Shown: one piece after another, positions 10,897 to 22,094 of the stretch
Layout: the number at the start of each line of letters is the position of its first letter
How positions within the stretch are numbered: the first letter of the stretch is position 1
Origin: Aralia elata
Taxonomy: Eukaryota > Streptophyta > Magnoliopsida > Apiales > Araliaceae
Direction of reading: 5' to 3'
Length of the DNA: 64,000 bases
NCBI GenBank assembly: GCA_034770075.1
Contig: CM068382.1
Location: 9,008,685-9,072,684, forward strand
The notes under the pieces: generated by a model
The model's database searches: none
The model's input: the letters and a program-made list of their open reading frames with translations, nothing else
What the model was told of the DNA's origin: nothing
Translations under genes and position numbers: made by a program

Positions 10897-11419
10897 TTAA
10901 ATGATGATTATAATGGATGAAATGTAGTTTCATGGCTATGATGTAATTCATCAATTAGGTTATAATATGTTTGAAATGAAGAAAATAATCATATTTTGAA
11001 AATGTTTGTTATTTTAGAATCTGCTTTTCACTTGAATCCATGGATTTATGTAAAAACTGAATAAAAACCGAGGCATACGAAGACAACAAAATGAGAACGC
11101 ATGGTACATTATTTATGATAACAGGGCCTAGATTATTCTACTATTTTGATGATAACAAAATAAGAATTAAATGTCTTTAGAAAAACTAGGATAAAATCCT
11201 CTCCATAGGATTTTATATTACATGGTATATTATTTATATATTTATTTTCCTATAATTTAATTATTTAGTAATTGGACTAAAAGTATTTTTCCAAACAATT
11301 AACTCCGCAATTTTGGTCGTTTTGACTTTCAGTATAGAAACGTAGAGTGAATTTTTAGATCGTAGAATGACTTAACTCTACAATACTAGACTTTACGCTT
11401 TGCAGTAGCTCTACGATAT
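10897..11419. other. 3' flank of the GRF gene and start of TACGAT-rich DNA
   Basis: The stretch 10897 to about 11110 is repeated in inverted orientation at about 13530-13733. From about 11310 the sequence changes to DNA rich in ctctacgat/atcgtagag-type words, which resumes at 12856 on the far side of a solo LTR. Confidence 0.5.
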
Positions 11420-12850
11420 TGTTGTTTTCCAAAGGCACTAAGAGATCTAGAAGGGGGTTGAATAGATCTTTTAAAAAACTTTTCTTTTAAGGAAGTATTA
11501 CCAGATTATAAATTAAGCAAGCTAATTTAACTATGCACAATGGAATATTAGTGTGAAAAACCCTTCAAAGATTTAAAGAAATTCTCAATTCTGAATTTAG
11601 TTCACTTGTGGAATCAAGTCACAAACAAATATAAAAGATAATGCATAAATGAAAGTGCATAAAATAAATGAGACACATAAATTTTTAAGTGGTTCGGAGC
11701 ACAAAGATCCCCTAGTCCACTCTTCTACTCCGCCAGTAGGAAATCCACTAAAGATGAGGGTGGTCACTCAGATCAGTTTACTAAGAATCACTTAAATTCC
11801 TTCAAGTCACTCAGACTTGGTATGGGTCACTAAGAACTCTTCAAGTCACTTAGACTTGGTTACAAACAGGTCACTAAGACTAGGAAATCATAGGAGAATA
11901 AATGATTTTGGAGGTGCTACTAAGTTGCGTTATGTTGATCAGCTTCTGAAAGACTTAGTACCAAAACAAAATATTCTTTTTCATAGAGTAGAGCATTTTG
12001 AAAATTGTGCAGCAATTCAATTCTTGATCGTGTTTCTTGTTACTATATATTGGTTGAATCTATATGCCTTTTATAGATGACCTCGAGATTTTCCCGTTGA
12101 AAAATTGTTGTTGCTCATTTAATGCCCAGATCTTAGAAAATCTCTCATTGTTAACTTTTAAAGTGAATGTGCCAGCTTACTTTCGGCTATAATGTGTCAC
12201 ATCAGATTGATACAGTGACAGTCACGTGAGTTGTTGTCACTTCGCCGAACTAACTGTTAGACACACATCGATTTGATATTCTTTTTAAATTTCAGATATT
12301 CAAGATCTTATCTTGGGATCTGCGCTCTACGAGTCTGGACGTTGTCAGTCCATTGTCATAACTGAAGTACTCTACAATTTTCCTAATCGTACACTTTCAT
12401 GGTGATCATAGAGTATTTGGCTGAACTGACTCTACAATTCTGCAAGCTCTACGATCTTTAATATGCTCTACGATCTCTTGACAAACTCTACAATTTTTGT
12501 TTTACCTTACAATTTTTCTGCAGACTCTGCGATCTTTATCAAGTTCTACAATCTCTGTGTAGACTCTACAATCTTGATTTGGCTTTACGATTTCCTTGTA
12601 GATTATACGATCTTCAACTGAATGTTCTACGATAGTTGAATAAACTATACAATCGTTTCAACAACTTTATGATCGTCTTATTTCCTATAGTCTATACATT
12701 CGTTTAGCTCAATATATCAACCTAACAAATTCGATCTTCTATTTTAATCCCTTGTACATCAATTTCATTTTAAGGACTTCACAAAAGCTACTAGTTACAA
12801 ATATACATTATTTCATCATCATCAAATCAAAATATGCAATTGTTCTAACA
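11420..12850 (+). mobile_element. Solo LTR, copy 1 (1431 bp)
   Basis: It begins TGTTGTTTTCC and ends TTCTAACA, and is flanked by gatat on both sides (11415-11419 and 12851-12855), a perfect 5-bp target duplication. The whole length aligns with the element at 13808-15329. No primer-binding site, polypurine tract or gag-pol coding sequence lies beside it, so it is a solo LTR left by recombination. Internal features are a short repeat of cttcaagtcacttagacttgg-like words near 11800-11870 and a dense run of ctctacgatc-like words at about 12360-12670. A short frame at 11817-12080 is not convincing. Confidence 0.82.
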
Positions 12851-12855
12851 GATAT

Positions 12856-13330
12856 GACTCTACGATTTTTGGTCGTTCTGGCTTTCAGTGTAGAAATATA
12901 GAGTGAATTCTGAGATTGTAGAATAATTTAACTATACGATAGTACTAGACTTTACTCTGCGATAGTAGAGTGACTCAGTCTTTACTCTACAAACTGGTAT
13001 TCCACTCAATAATCGTAGAGTTTTCTTTGAGCACTTCATTTCTTAACTCTATGATCGTAGAGTGACTTCAGTCTTAACTCAACGATCTTAAAGTTCTCTT
13101 TGAGCATTTCACTTCTTTACTTTACGATAATAGAGTGACTTTAGCTTTAACTCAACGATTTTAGAGTTCTCTTTGAGCACTTCATTTCTTTACTCTATGA
13201 TAGTAGAGTGATTTCAACCTTAACTCAACGATCTTAGAATTCTCTTTGAGCACTTCATTTCTTTACTTTGTGATAGTAGAGTGACTTCAGTCTTTACTCA
13301 ACGATCTCAAATAGTAGAGTTCTAAGACAG
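12856..13330. repeat. 73-bp tandem repeat with palindromic TACGATMGTA core
   Basis: Units repeat at exactly 73 bp: the word gagca occurs at 13029, 13102, 13175 and 13248, with partial units on either side. Each unit contains a near-palindrome of the type ctctaygatmgtagag and a second ctcaacgatct box. The same words occur in the flanking solo LTRs. A satellite-like expansion of a transposon end is likely. Confidence 0.8.
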
Positions 13331-13566
13331 AATCAAATTTGTAAAGGTTTCTCTACCAAAGTCAAGGAGCCAAACTTATAGTGGAAATCTTAAATCCTGG
13401 TAGAGTAAAATTAATCTCCTTTGCTGGGCATTTTTATTGTCTTCATATGGGCATATATATGTCATTTGGTATGACATAGTTTTGTTGGGCATTTAATTGT
13501 CTTCTTATGGCTATGTTTTTTGTTCAGTTTTGCTGGACATTTTATTATCTTCACATGCCTCTGTTT
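13331..13566. repeat. Short tandem repeat of about 50 bp, three copies
   Basis: Three diverged copies start at about 13423, 13480 and 13530 and share ttttgctgggcatttttatt, gtcttcatatgg and ctctgttttt-like words. The last copy merges into the inverted copy of the GRF gene's 3' flank. Confidence 0.55.
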
Positions 13567-15565
13567 TTATTCAGTTCTTACATGAATCCATGAATTCAAG
13601 TGAAAAATAGATTCTAAAATAACAAACATTTTCAAAATATGGTCATTTTTTTGATTTCAAACATATTACATCACAATTGATGAATTACATCATAGCTATG
13701 AAATTACATTTCATCTATTACAATCATCATTTAACTACAATTACATCATAGCAATGCAAATACATGACAAAATTATTACTAAAATGAGCAACCATGATAA
13801 TACATTGTGATGTTTCCAAGAGGTACTTGTAGATCTAGAATTGGGGGAAGGGGTTAAATAGATCCTTTAAAACTTTTCTTTTTAAGGAAATATTACCAGA
13901 TTAAATTATTAGAGTTAATTTAATTTTGCATAATGAAATATTAGTTTGAAAAACCCCTTCAAAGATTTAATAAAATCACAACTTTGAATTTAGTTCACTT
14001 GTGGAATTAAGTCACACACAAATAAGATATAAATACAAAAATATAAATGTAGGAAAATAAATGAGACGAGATTTTTTAAGTGGTTCGGAGTACAAATAAC
14101 TCTTAATTCACTAAGGATGTTGGGGTGATCATTAAGATCTATTACAACACTGAATCACTAAGATTCCTTCAAGTCAATCAGATTTGGTAGCTGTCACTAA
14201 GACATGAGGGTCACTTAGACCAATTCACTAAGAAGTCTTCAAGTCACTTAGACTTGGTAACAATAGGTCACTAAGACCAGCGAAACACAAGAGATGAGAT
14301 GATTTCTGATGTGCTACTAAGTTGCGTTCAGCTCAACTTTTGAATGACTTAGTAGCAGAACAAATTATTCTCTCTTTGTAGAGTAGAGTGTTCTTGAAGC
14401 TTGGGTAGAAATTCAACTTGATGATTATAATTCACGTGTTACTGTTTGACTGTATCTTCGTGCCCTTTTATAGATAATATCGAGATTTTACCTTTGAAAA
14501 ATTGTCGTTAAGCATTTAATGCTCCAATCCTAGAAGATCTCTAATGTTGACTTTCAAGGTAAATGTGTCAGCTTACTTTCAGCTCTGATATGTCACATCT
14601 AACTGCTGCAGTACCAACCATGTGAGTGTTGTCACATCGCCAAACTAACTGTTAGACACAACTCGATCTGATCTTTGATTTAAACTTAGGATGATCATCA
14701 ACCATCTCAGAATTTTCACTTTATAAGTCTCTTCAATGTTAGTCCAATGTTAGTCCAATGTCAGACCTGACATACTCTAGGTTTTGTCTAATCGTAGAGT
14801 TTTATGGAGATCGTAGAGTATTTTAACTTGGCTGACTCTACGATTTGAAAGATTTACGATCTGCTCGCTCTACGATCTGCAAGCTCTACGATCTGCTTGC
14901 TCAACAATTTGCAAGTTCTATGATCTGCTCTATGATTTTTCATTTTACTTTACGATCTCTGAACAGGCTCTGCGATCTTTGATTCGCCTTACGATCTTGA
15001 ACAGACTCTACGATATTTGACTTGTCTTACGATCGTTGATCATACTCTGCAATCTTGTACTGAATGTTCTACGATAGCTTTGCTGACTCTAAGATCTTCA
15101 ATAAGCTTTACGATTTCCCAAAGCAGCTTTACGATCGTTCAATTCAATTATACGATCAATTCAGCCCTATCATCTATACATTTGTTCAGCTCAATTGATC
15201 AACCTTACAAGTTTGATCTTTTATTCTAAGTCCTTGTACGTCAATTTCATTTAAGAACATTACAAAACTTACTGGATACAAATATACATTATATCATCAT
15301 CATCAAATTAGAATATGCAATATCTAACACACTGCACAACATTAGTTTTGACTTTGTCTCTTTAAGCCTATCAAACTCCATCTCCCAATTAAATGCTTCC
15401 CTTCTCATATTTTCTTTAGCTTTGTGTTTTTCTCTATTAGTAAACTCATATCTTCAATTTTGTTATTTATCACACTCATTGCTTCATCTTCATTAGGAGG
15501 CAATTTCAACCATTCAAAAGAGCCACAATATCTCCCAGATTCTTATCAAAAATGGAGGAAGGAAA
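13567..15565 (-). pseudogene. Inverted, broken copy of the GRF gene's second exon and 3' flank
   Basis: The segments 13567-13802 and 15335-15565 together are the reverse complement of about 10590-11075: 3' flank, hydrophobic tail, coiled-coil region, FEWLKLPPNEDE, the acceptor and a little intron. A small deletion in the coiled-coil part (near 15400-15420) shifts the frame to an early stop, and a solo LTR (13808-15329) splits the exon. Exon 1 with the zinc finger is absent. With the direct copy it makes a large interrupted inverted repeat around a spacer of about 2.4 kb. Confidence 0.75.
13808..15329 (+). mobile_element. Solo LTR, copy 2 (1522 bp), inside the inverted GRF copy
   Basis: It begins TGATGTTTCC and ends ATCTAACA. 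The flanks are cattg (13803-13807) and cactg (15330-15334), a 5-bp target duplication with one change. The intact copy of the target (near 10828, other strand) shows a single cactg, which confirms the site. It aligns over its length with 11420-12850. About 14770-15170 is a dense run of ctctacgatctgc-like words spaced roughly 20-35 bp apart. A 70-codon frame over that run is a repeat artefact. Confidence 0.85.
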
Positions 15566-15574
15566 AAAAGGGAA

Positions 15575-16017
15575 AAAATTGATGTAACCCGTAAATGGAC
15601 AAAATCTGTCCATATCTAAGTAAATGATCGTGAACAGAAAATTTAATGCATGCTGGACCACAGCTAGCAGCTGAAAGTGCCCTATGTCCATATGCTCAAC
15701 TGAGTTAGGCCTTCAATGGGCTTGACTTTAAAGAGAACTTCTCTCAATAACTGGAACATAGATGAGCATCTCCAAGTATGAACATATGAAACTTCTCATA
15801 TTTGCAGTTTAGACGTAACAAAGTCTTTGTTGGAGCCACTTGAAAAGGTTAGGCTAAAGTCTCAGTACAATTCCAGCTATAAAATGAACAACTTAATATA
15901 AATACAAATACACCAAACTTATGTTATTCACAACACAACTGCTTTTGAATCCAAAAATATTAATGGTTCTAAAACCTTAACCTACCACTAATAGACGCAG
16001 CTAAGACTTGCAGAAAA
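15575..16017. promoter_or_regulatory. Upstream region of receptor kinase B, second copy of the bidirectional promoter
   Basis: Words gacaaaatct, gcatgctgg and cctaccacta match the C/D promoter (25677-26016) in the same order and run almost to the position where the (-) partner's ATG would be. The partner gene is absent. Candidate TATA boxes are ctataaaat (about 15879-15887) and aatataaat (about 15895-15903). Confidence 0.55.
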
Positions 16018-18327
16018 ATGGTAAAAGCTAGACTTGTTATTGTTGGCCTCATGACAATTCTGCTTGTTCATCTCCTTCAAACTCACGCCGCCATGAAAGA
16101 TGGAGATTCGGACTGCTCTGCGTCATGTGGAAGTATTAATATCAGCTTCCCATTTCGATTAAAAGGCGATCCGATTAGATGTGGTTCTAGGGAACTGGCT
16201 TGCGAGAATAACCGCACCACTATAGACTTGCATAAGATAAAGTACTATGTTGAAGGGATCTCTTACAAACAAAACAGTATACGTTTGGTAGATGCCAATG
16301 TGAACAACGATTACTGCACCATTCATCTTTCTTCATTTCCCTTTTCCAACTTTGACACTGCGAATCTTAGATTGACATTTTATCCAGCTACTCTGTTTTT
16401 TTTGAGTTGTTCAGCACCCATCAATGCTTCAAACTACGTAGATTTCTCGCCTTGCATTCATCCGTCTTCAACTAATTCCCAGTATAAGTATACTTATGCA
16501 TCAGTCCGAATTCATACTTCTGATATCCATGACTCATGCAACATCACAACTATGTATCCCATAGATTGGGACCTTGACGCCCGAAACCTCTCTATTTCTG
16601 ACATTCACAAGGAATTGTTAAGGGGGTTTGAGCTCAATTGGCAGTTTGTACCTTTTCGATGCAATTACGATGGAACCTCATGTTATTCTGGAGACTATGA
16701 ATCATATGTAGTTAGGTATGAACTTTATAGGCTATCACAGAAACAGTAATTTACAAGCACAATACTATTGATGGATACAAATCTCCAGACTAATGACTTT
16801 ATTCACTCGTTTGCAGGTTTATTCTTTTTCTAATAAACTTGTGGTCTGAACACCGAGGTATAACTTTTTTCCGACTGCTGTATTTTCTTCATTTATTATT
16901 GATTGTCTATCCTGTAGGTTATATTAACTTTCTCCATTTGGTGATCTGCTACCAGCACAATTGATTGCTTTCCTCTCAGCCATAGGTGAGTTCAATAATT
17001 ATGTTTATCATTTGCTGTTATATATTAAAAAGGAATCAATAAACGGAGGAAATGGGTAGTCTATTTCCAAAGAAGCTAAAAGTTGTTAATTGATATTTGT
17101 ACATTATACATGTATAACTGATTCAAAAGGATAATAAACAACTAATGAAATAATTTCCTACAACTTAGACATGCTCTGATAATCGTCTTTGTGTGATTTA
17201 CATGTAAAGGTGGATTCCTCATATTTAGGACTTCAGTGGGGATATTCCTTCTGATTGTGTTCTGGGTATATAGATTTCGTCGTCGACACTTGTCTATAGA
17301 TGATACAATTGAAGACTTCCTTCAACGTCAGAATAATTTCATGCCAATTCGGTACTCCTTTTCAGAGATAAGGAAGATGACCAAAGGTTTCAAGGATAAA
17401 TTAGGCCAAGGGGGATTTGGCACGGTGTTCAAAGCAAAGCTTCGTAGTGGCCGTCTTGTAGCAATAAAATTATTAGGCAAGTCAAAAGCTAATGGGCAGG
17501 ATTTCATCAATGAAGTGGCCACAATAGGAAGGATTCACCATGTCAATGTGGTGCGACTTATTGGATTTTGTGTAGAGGGATCAAAAAGAGCTCTTGTATA
17601 TGATTACATGCCTAACGGTTCTCTTGATAAGTTTATTTTCTGTGGTAGAGAAAATGAGACCCTTTTGAGCTGGGAGAGAATGTGTGACATTGCGCTTGGA
17701 GTGGCTAGAGGGATCGAATATTTGCACCGGGGGTGTGACATGCAAATTCTTCATTTTGATATCAAACCGCACAATATCCTTCTGGACGAAAACTTTGTCC
17801 CAAAAGTTTCAGACTTTGGCCTTGCAAAATTGTACTCAACAGATGACAGCGTTGTATCTCTCACTGCAGTTAGGGGAACACTAGGGTATATTGCCCCTGA
17901 ATTGTTTTACAAAAACATCGGAGGTGTCTCATATAAGGCTGACGTATATAGCTTTGGCATGTTGCTGATGGAAATGGTAGGGAGAAGGAGAAATGTAAAC
18001 GCACATGCTGAGCATTCAAGTCAAATCTACTTCCCATCATGGATTTATGACCAGATTAATCAAGGAGAGGACATGGATTTGGGATCCGATGTTACCGAAG
18101 AAGTGAAAAAGCTTGTGAGGAAGATGACTGTCGTTGCAATATGGTGCATTCAAATGAAGCCTGCGGATCGTCCTTCCATGAGCAAAGTCCTGGAAATGCT
18201 AGAGGGGGAGGCTGAAGTGTTGCAGATTCCTCCCAAGCCATTTTTCCATCCCCAGGATGACCCAATAATTGAGGAAGGAGGTCTACCATCTTCAACTTTA
18301 TCCTATAATAGTGATATAATTATATAA
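16018..18327 (+). CDS. LRK10-like receptor kinase B (4 exons)
   Basis: A second class of LRK10-like receptor kinase, presumed to sit in the plasma membrane with a cytoplasmic Ser/Thr kinase; the ligand is unknown. Exons are 16018-16715, 16817-16857, 16956-16985 and 17220 minus 10, that is 17210-18327. Phases join exactly for 628 aa. Residues 1 to about 24 are a signal peptide. The ectodomain has the CSASCGSINISFPF opening of GUB_WAK domains and several N-glycosylation sites. The 41-nt and 30-nt microexons code RFILFLINLWSEHR and AQLIAFLSAI, leading into a membrane span that ends at FWVYRFRRRH. The kinase has LGQGGFG (321-327), Lys343, HFDIKPHN, DFGLAKLYS and APELF, so it is a non-RD kinase with all other core residues. 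Its close paralogue is 26017-28350. Without splicing, the ectodomain frame stops at 16749, so the microexons are needed. Confidence 0.88.
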
Positions 18328-19224
18328 ACACAACTAGCTCAGTTTGTTAAAGGTATTTCTTTGTCAAATTTACCTAATCGATCTGTTTCGCAGACTTAAT
18401 AATAGATTCTGGCATTGGCTTTTGTTTGGATAACAGTCCTTAATAATCTTAAAACTAACCATTAATAGCACATGCGGAAACCGTACAAGCACTCATCTCC
18501 TTATGTATCCATGCACAGTTCTCTGTCTTGAAATTTTTGGGGGTAGTTTTGAGGGTTCCTATATTGCATTTTACAAATGTTATTGGATAAAGTAGATAGA
18601 AAGGAAACATCTATTTGTAAATAAATATAATAACTGGTTGCAAGTTTTCCTCTCTCTTCTCCTGGTTCTAACTATGTTTTTTCCCTCTGCTTCTGGCAGT
18701 TGATTTGTGTATCGAATTATCGATTTACATACATAATTATTTTGTCACATTCCATATTTATCTTTTAAGAGATAGTGACCCATAAACCATAAAGACATGT
18801 CTCATGTTATATATGTAAAACATCAATAAGATGTTATATTAATTATCCCTTAATCTCTTTCCATCTTAACTATCCACTTTCGTTTTCACATGTTTTTCTG
18901 TGAAGGTTATAACTTTGTGCATCATATATATGAAAATTAATGCCAAGCAAAATTCCAATATGCTCAAAACTCTTGCATATTCATAAACAAAAACAAAACT
19001 CACGCACATGCTCCAAAACAATTCGTCTGGGGGTTCTATTTCTTAAAACATAAGAGTGAGAACCAAACAAAATTATGGAAACTATAATGCATAAACATAC
19101 CTGAATTATCTGGTTATGATTAGAATTTTGGTTTGTTTGGTTGCCCACTTGGCGCAAATATTTTTCTGCAAATACGGAGAATAGGAAAATATGAATTTAT
19201 TCCATTTGCATTCTAAATTACTAA
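18328..19224. other. 3' flank of receptor kinase B
   Basis: No gene is seen. The interval shares landmarks with the 3' flank of gene D: accgtacaagc at about 18481 and 28473, and tatgaaaattaatg with cataaacatacct at about 18930-19100 and 30113-30285. The tandem duplication therefore extends about 0.8 kb past gene B and about 2 kb past gene D, the latter being longer because of insertions. Confidence 0.55.
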
Positions 19225-20378
19225 GGTCATGTTTGTTTATTAGGATAACACTTGGATTTGACTAATAATCCTTAATCTCTTGTTTGTTTTTTAAATTAGA
19301 CTCCAGACTATTAATCCCGGGATAACAAAATAACTTGAAAGGAAGGATTATTTAATAACATGTCTAACTAGGTATTATAATCCCTACCATTTGGGACTAA
19401 AAATTTGTGGACTAAATTAGGCTTTAACTTTGTTTACATCACATAAAACTTGTAATACATGATAAAACATTAATCATGCACTACGTATTGTATGTACGTA
19501 ACTTTTTTTAATACCTTTTTTTTAGTGCTAATTAAATAAACTTAGTAAATAATAATAATACATACAACACATTTTTTTTCATTTACGTTACATACATACA
19601 TAATAATACATACAACACTTTTTTTTCATACAGTACGTTACATACATACATAATAATGCATACAACACTTTTTTTTTTTGCATACAGTACATTACATACA
19701 TACATAATAATACATACATCACTTTTTTTTTGCATACAGTACGTTACATACATACATAATAATACATACAACACCTTTTTTTTCATACAATACGTTACAT
19801 ACATAATAATACATACAACACTTTTTTTTCATACAGTACGTTACATATATACATAATAATACATACAACACCTTTTTTTTTTGCATAGAGTACATTATAT
19901 ACATACATCACCTTATTTTTTATTTTATTTTTTGCATACAGTACGTTACATACATAATAATACATGCATGTTGTTTTTTTTACATGCAATACATTTTTTT
20001 TTGTTAAATTAGTATGTACATTTACATTGATCATATATTTTTTAATAGAAGTAAAAAAAATAATATTTTTTTTAATTTTTGATAAAAAATAATAATAATT
20101 TTCGATTTTTGATGTATAAACAAATTTAAATTATAGTTTAAAATATGTTATTATTGGTAAGGATAAAAAAAGTCAAAACGATATTTTTTTTATCTAGTCC
20201 TTTAATTAATCCTGAAAAAAACAAATATAACATGAGATTATTTTAAGTTATCCCATGAATAATCTCATGAAAAACAAACATGTGACTAGTACTATTTAAT
20301 CCTAGGATTAATAGTCTTGGAATTATAATTCCATCAATTATAATCCCGGGATTATAATCCTTGCAAACAAACATGGCC
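19225..20378. mobile_element. Harbinger/Tourist-like element, 1154 bp, swollen by a minisatellite
   Basis: The ends ggtcatgtttgttt and aaacaaacatggcc are inverted repeats flanked by taa on both sides (19222-19224 and 20379-20381), the TWA target duplication of PIF/Harbinger elements. Inner subterminal parts (tattaatcccgggat and attataatcccgggattata) also pair. The middle is a minisatellite (19556-19990). No transposase is present, so it is non-autonomous. Confidence 0.78.
19556..19990. repeat. Minisatellite of 42-51 bp units, about eight copies
   Basis: Units contain cagtacgttacatacatac, ataataatacatacaacac and a T8-T11 run, with starts about 49-50 bp apart in the first copies. Tyr/Cys/Met-rich frames over it on both strands come from the repeat and are not genes. 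Confidence 0.85.
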
Positions 20379-20656
20379 TAAGAGTTTTACGCATACCAAA
20401 TAGAGTGATTGTCATTTGACGATAGCATGCATTTCAATTCCTGCTAGTTGGTTTTCACGTTTTATTTTATTTTTTGATATTGAGGTGGGCTTTTCTTGTA
20501 GCCCATTATTCCTGTTAGAGTATGTAAGTCTAATAGTGAATCAGATGCTTCTATTTTTTGACTGGTACAACTAGGCGTATAGAGTATAGAGGGGCTATGT
20601 AGAAGTACATTTTCGCAACACCTATATGTGAAAAAGAACAAGGTATAAATATCAAT

Positions 20657-21173
20657 TACGGGATTAAACTTTTAAATTTTCTGATTACATCTAAATTGAT
20701 AGTATAACATTAGAAAATTGATGACATGACATCGACACGTGAATAAAAAATACTTGTGTAATATTGAGTCTCATTTTAATATTTATTCAATTAATTTTTT
20801 GTACCAAAAATGATAAATATAAGACCATTATTAATTTTACTTTAAAAATTTGTCATTAAATTTACTTTAAAACATTAAATTTACCAAAAAATTAATAATT
20901 TACCAAAAGGGTAAAATTATCATTAAATTTACTTTAAAAAATTAGTAATGGTTTTATATTAAAATTATAATAAGAATTTACTTTAAAATTAGTAATGGTC
21001 TTATATTTACCCTTTTTGGTATAAAACATTAATTGAATAAATCTTAAAATGAGACTCAGTATTACACATAAGTATTTTTTTAGTCACGTCTCGCTGTCGT
21101 GTCATCAATTTTCTGATGTGGCACTATCAATTTTGACATAATCAGAAAAATTTAAAAGTTTAATCCCCTAATA
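20657..21173. mobile_element. Fold-back element with arms of about 190 bp
   Basis: The left arm (20657-20850) and right arm (about 20980-21173) are inverted copies: gggattaaacttttaaattt against aaatttaaaagtttaatccc, and tgagtctcattttaatattt against aaatcttaaaatgagactca. The spacer is AT-rich and itself repetitive (taatttaccaaaagggtaaa). It has no coding capacity. It may be a MULE-type MITE; a target duplication was not resolved. Confidence 0.7.
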
Positions 21174-21345
21174 AAAAATTGAGAAGACAATTCTTAAAGT
21201 GAAAAAAAAATTAAAAGTTTAATCCTCTAATTGAAAAAATTGAGAACACAATCCCCAAAGTAGAAAAAAATTTAAAGTTTAATCCCCTAATTGAAAAAAT
21301 TGAGAAGACAATCCCCAAGGTGGAAAAATATTAAAAGTTCATGTA
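21150..21345. repeat. Tandem repeat of about 60 bp, three copies
   Basis: The repeated text is aagtttaatcccctaattga, then aaaattgagaagacaatccc and caaagtggaaaaa with variants, next to and partly derived from the right end of the fold-back element. Confidence 0.65.
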
Positions 21346-21820
21346 TTAATCCATATTTCGTCCTTTTTAAAAATTAGTTTGACTTATTTTAAAATTTAAA
21401 ATTAATATAATTTATTAACAATTATAAAATAATAAGAGTAAATCTTATTATTAAATATTATTTTTAAATATTTTACGACATTTATTTTGTATTAGATAGG
21501 ATATACACTACTCAATGTTGACTTGTGTGGTGTGCCATTAAAGTCTAAAGCTGAAAGCCTGAAAATGAAAACCAGACTCACTAGACTGTTCTCCAGTTGT
21601 CCGACTTGTAACCATGGTTGACCGTCTTCTTCTTCTTCTGATCTTTGCTTTTCTATCAATTAGTCACGGTTTCTAGATTCATTACCACATCCACACAACG
21701 TAACGTATACTTCGGGAAACTCAACATCTCAACTTTTAATAAGATCTATATTTATAAAAACATATGTTATAATCTTCAATATCACTAAAAAGAAATTAAG
21801 AGAAATTTGAAAATAAATAT

Positions 21821-22077
21821 TCCCTCCGTCCCAAATTAATTGCATTTTTAGGACTTTTTAAAGTCAAATTGACTATTTTTAAAATTAATCTTTTTACTAT
21901 TTTTGCTAACATATAGATGAAGATATTATAACCAAAAGAAAGTATATACAATTTATTACTAATTTCAATTTTTATAATTTTAAAAATATATTTATATATG
22001 CTTAATTATTAATTTTAAAAATAGTCAATTTGACTTAAAAAAGTTCTAAAAAAGCAATTAATTTGAAATGGAGAGAG
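21821..22077. mobile_element. Stowaway MITE, second copy
   Basis: It begins tccctccgtcccaaattaat and ends aattaatttgaaatggagaga, with TA on both sides. The interior matches 4563-4820 in reverse orientation (for example ctaacatatagatgaagata against tatcttcacctatatgttag). Its right end is more diverged, so it is likely older. Confidence 0.82.
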
Positions 22078-22094
22078 TATGATGTATTAATTAC

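Noticed and set aside
12856..13330. CRISPR-like array (regular 73-bp period)
   Set aside because: Whole units repeat, with no unique spacers between short repeats, and the genome is a plant.
11420..15329. The two similar LTRs as 5' and 3' LTRs of one retrotransposon
   Set aside because: Each has its own 5-bp target duplication (gatat; cattg/cactg), and the DNA between them is GRF flank and tandem repeats, not gag-pol. They are two separate solo LTRs.
5004..18327. Genes A and B as one original head-to-head pair simply pushed apart by transposons
   Set aside because: Both sides carry nearly complete copies of the same promoter, which a simple insertion would not create.
19583..20034. Tyr/Cys/Met-rich reading frames on both strands
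   Set aside because: They are produced by the minisatellite (gtacgttacatacatac units); several frames are open at once and composition is extreme.
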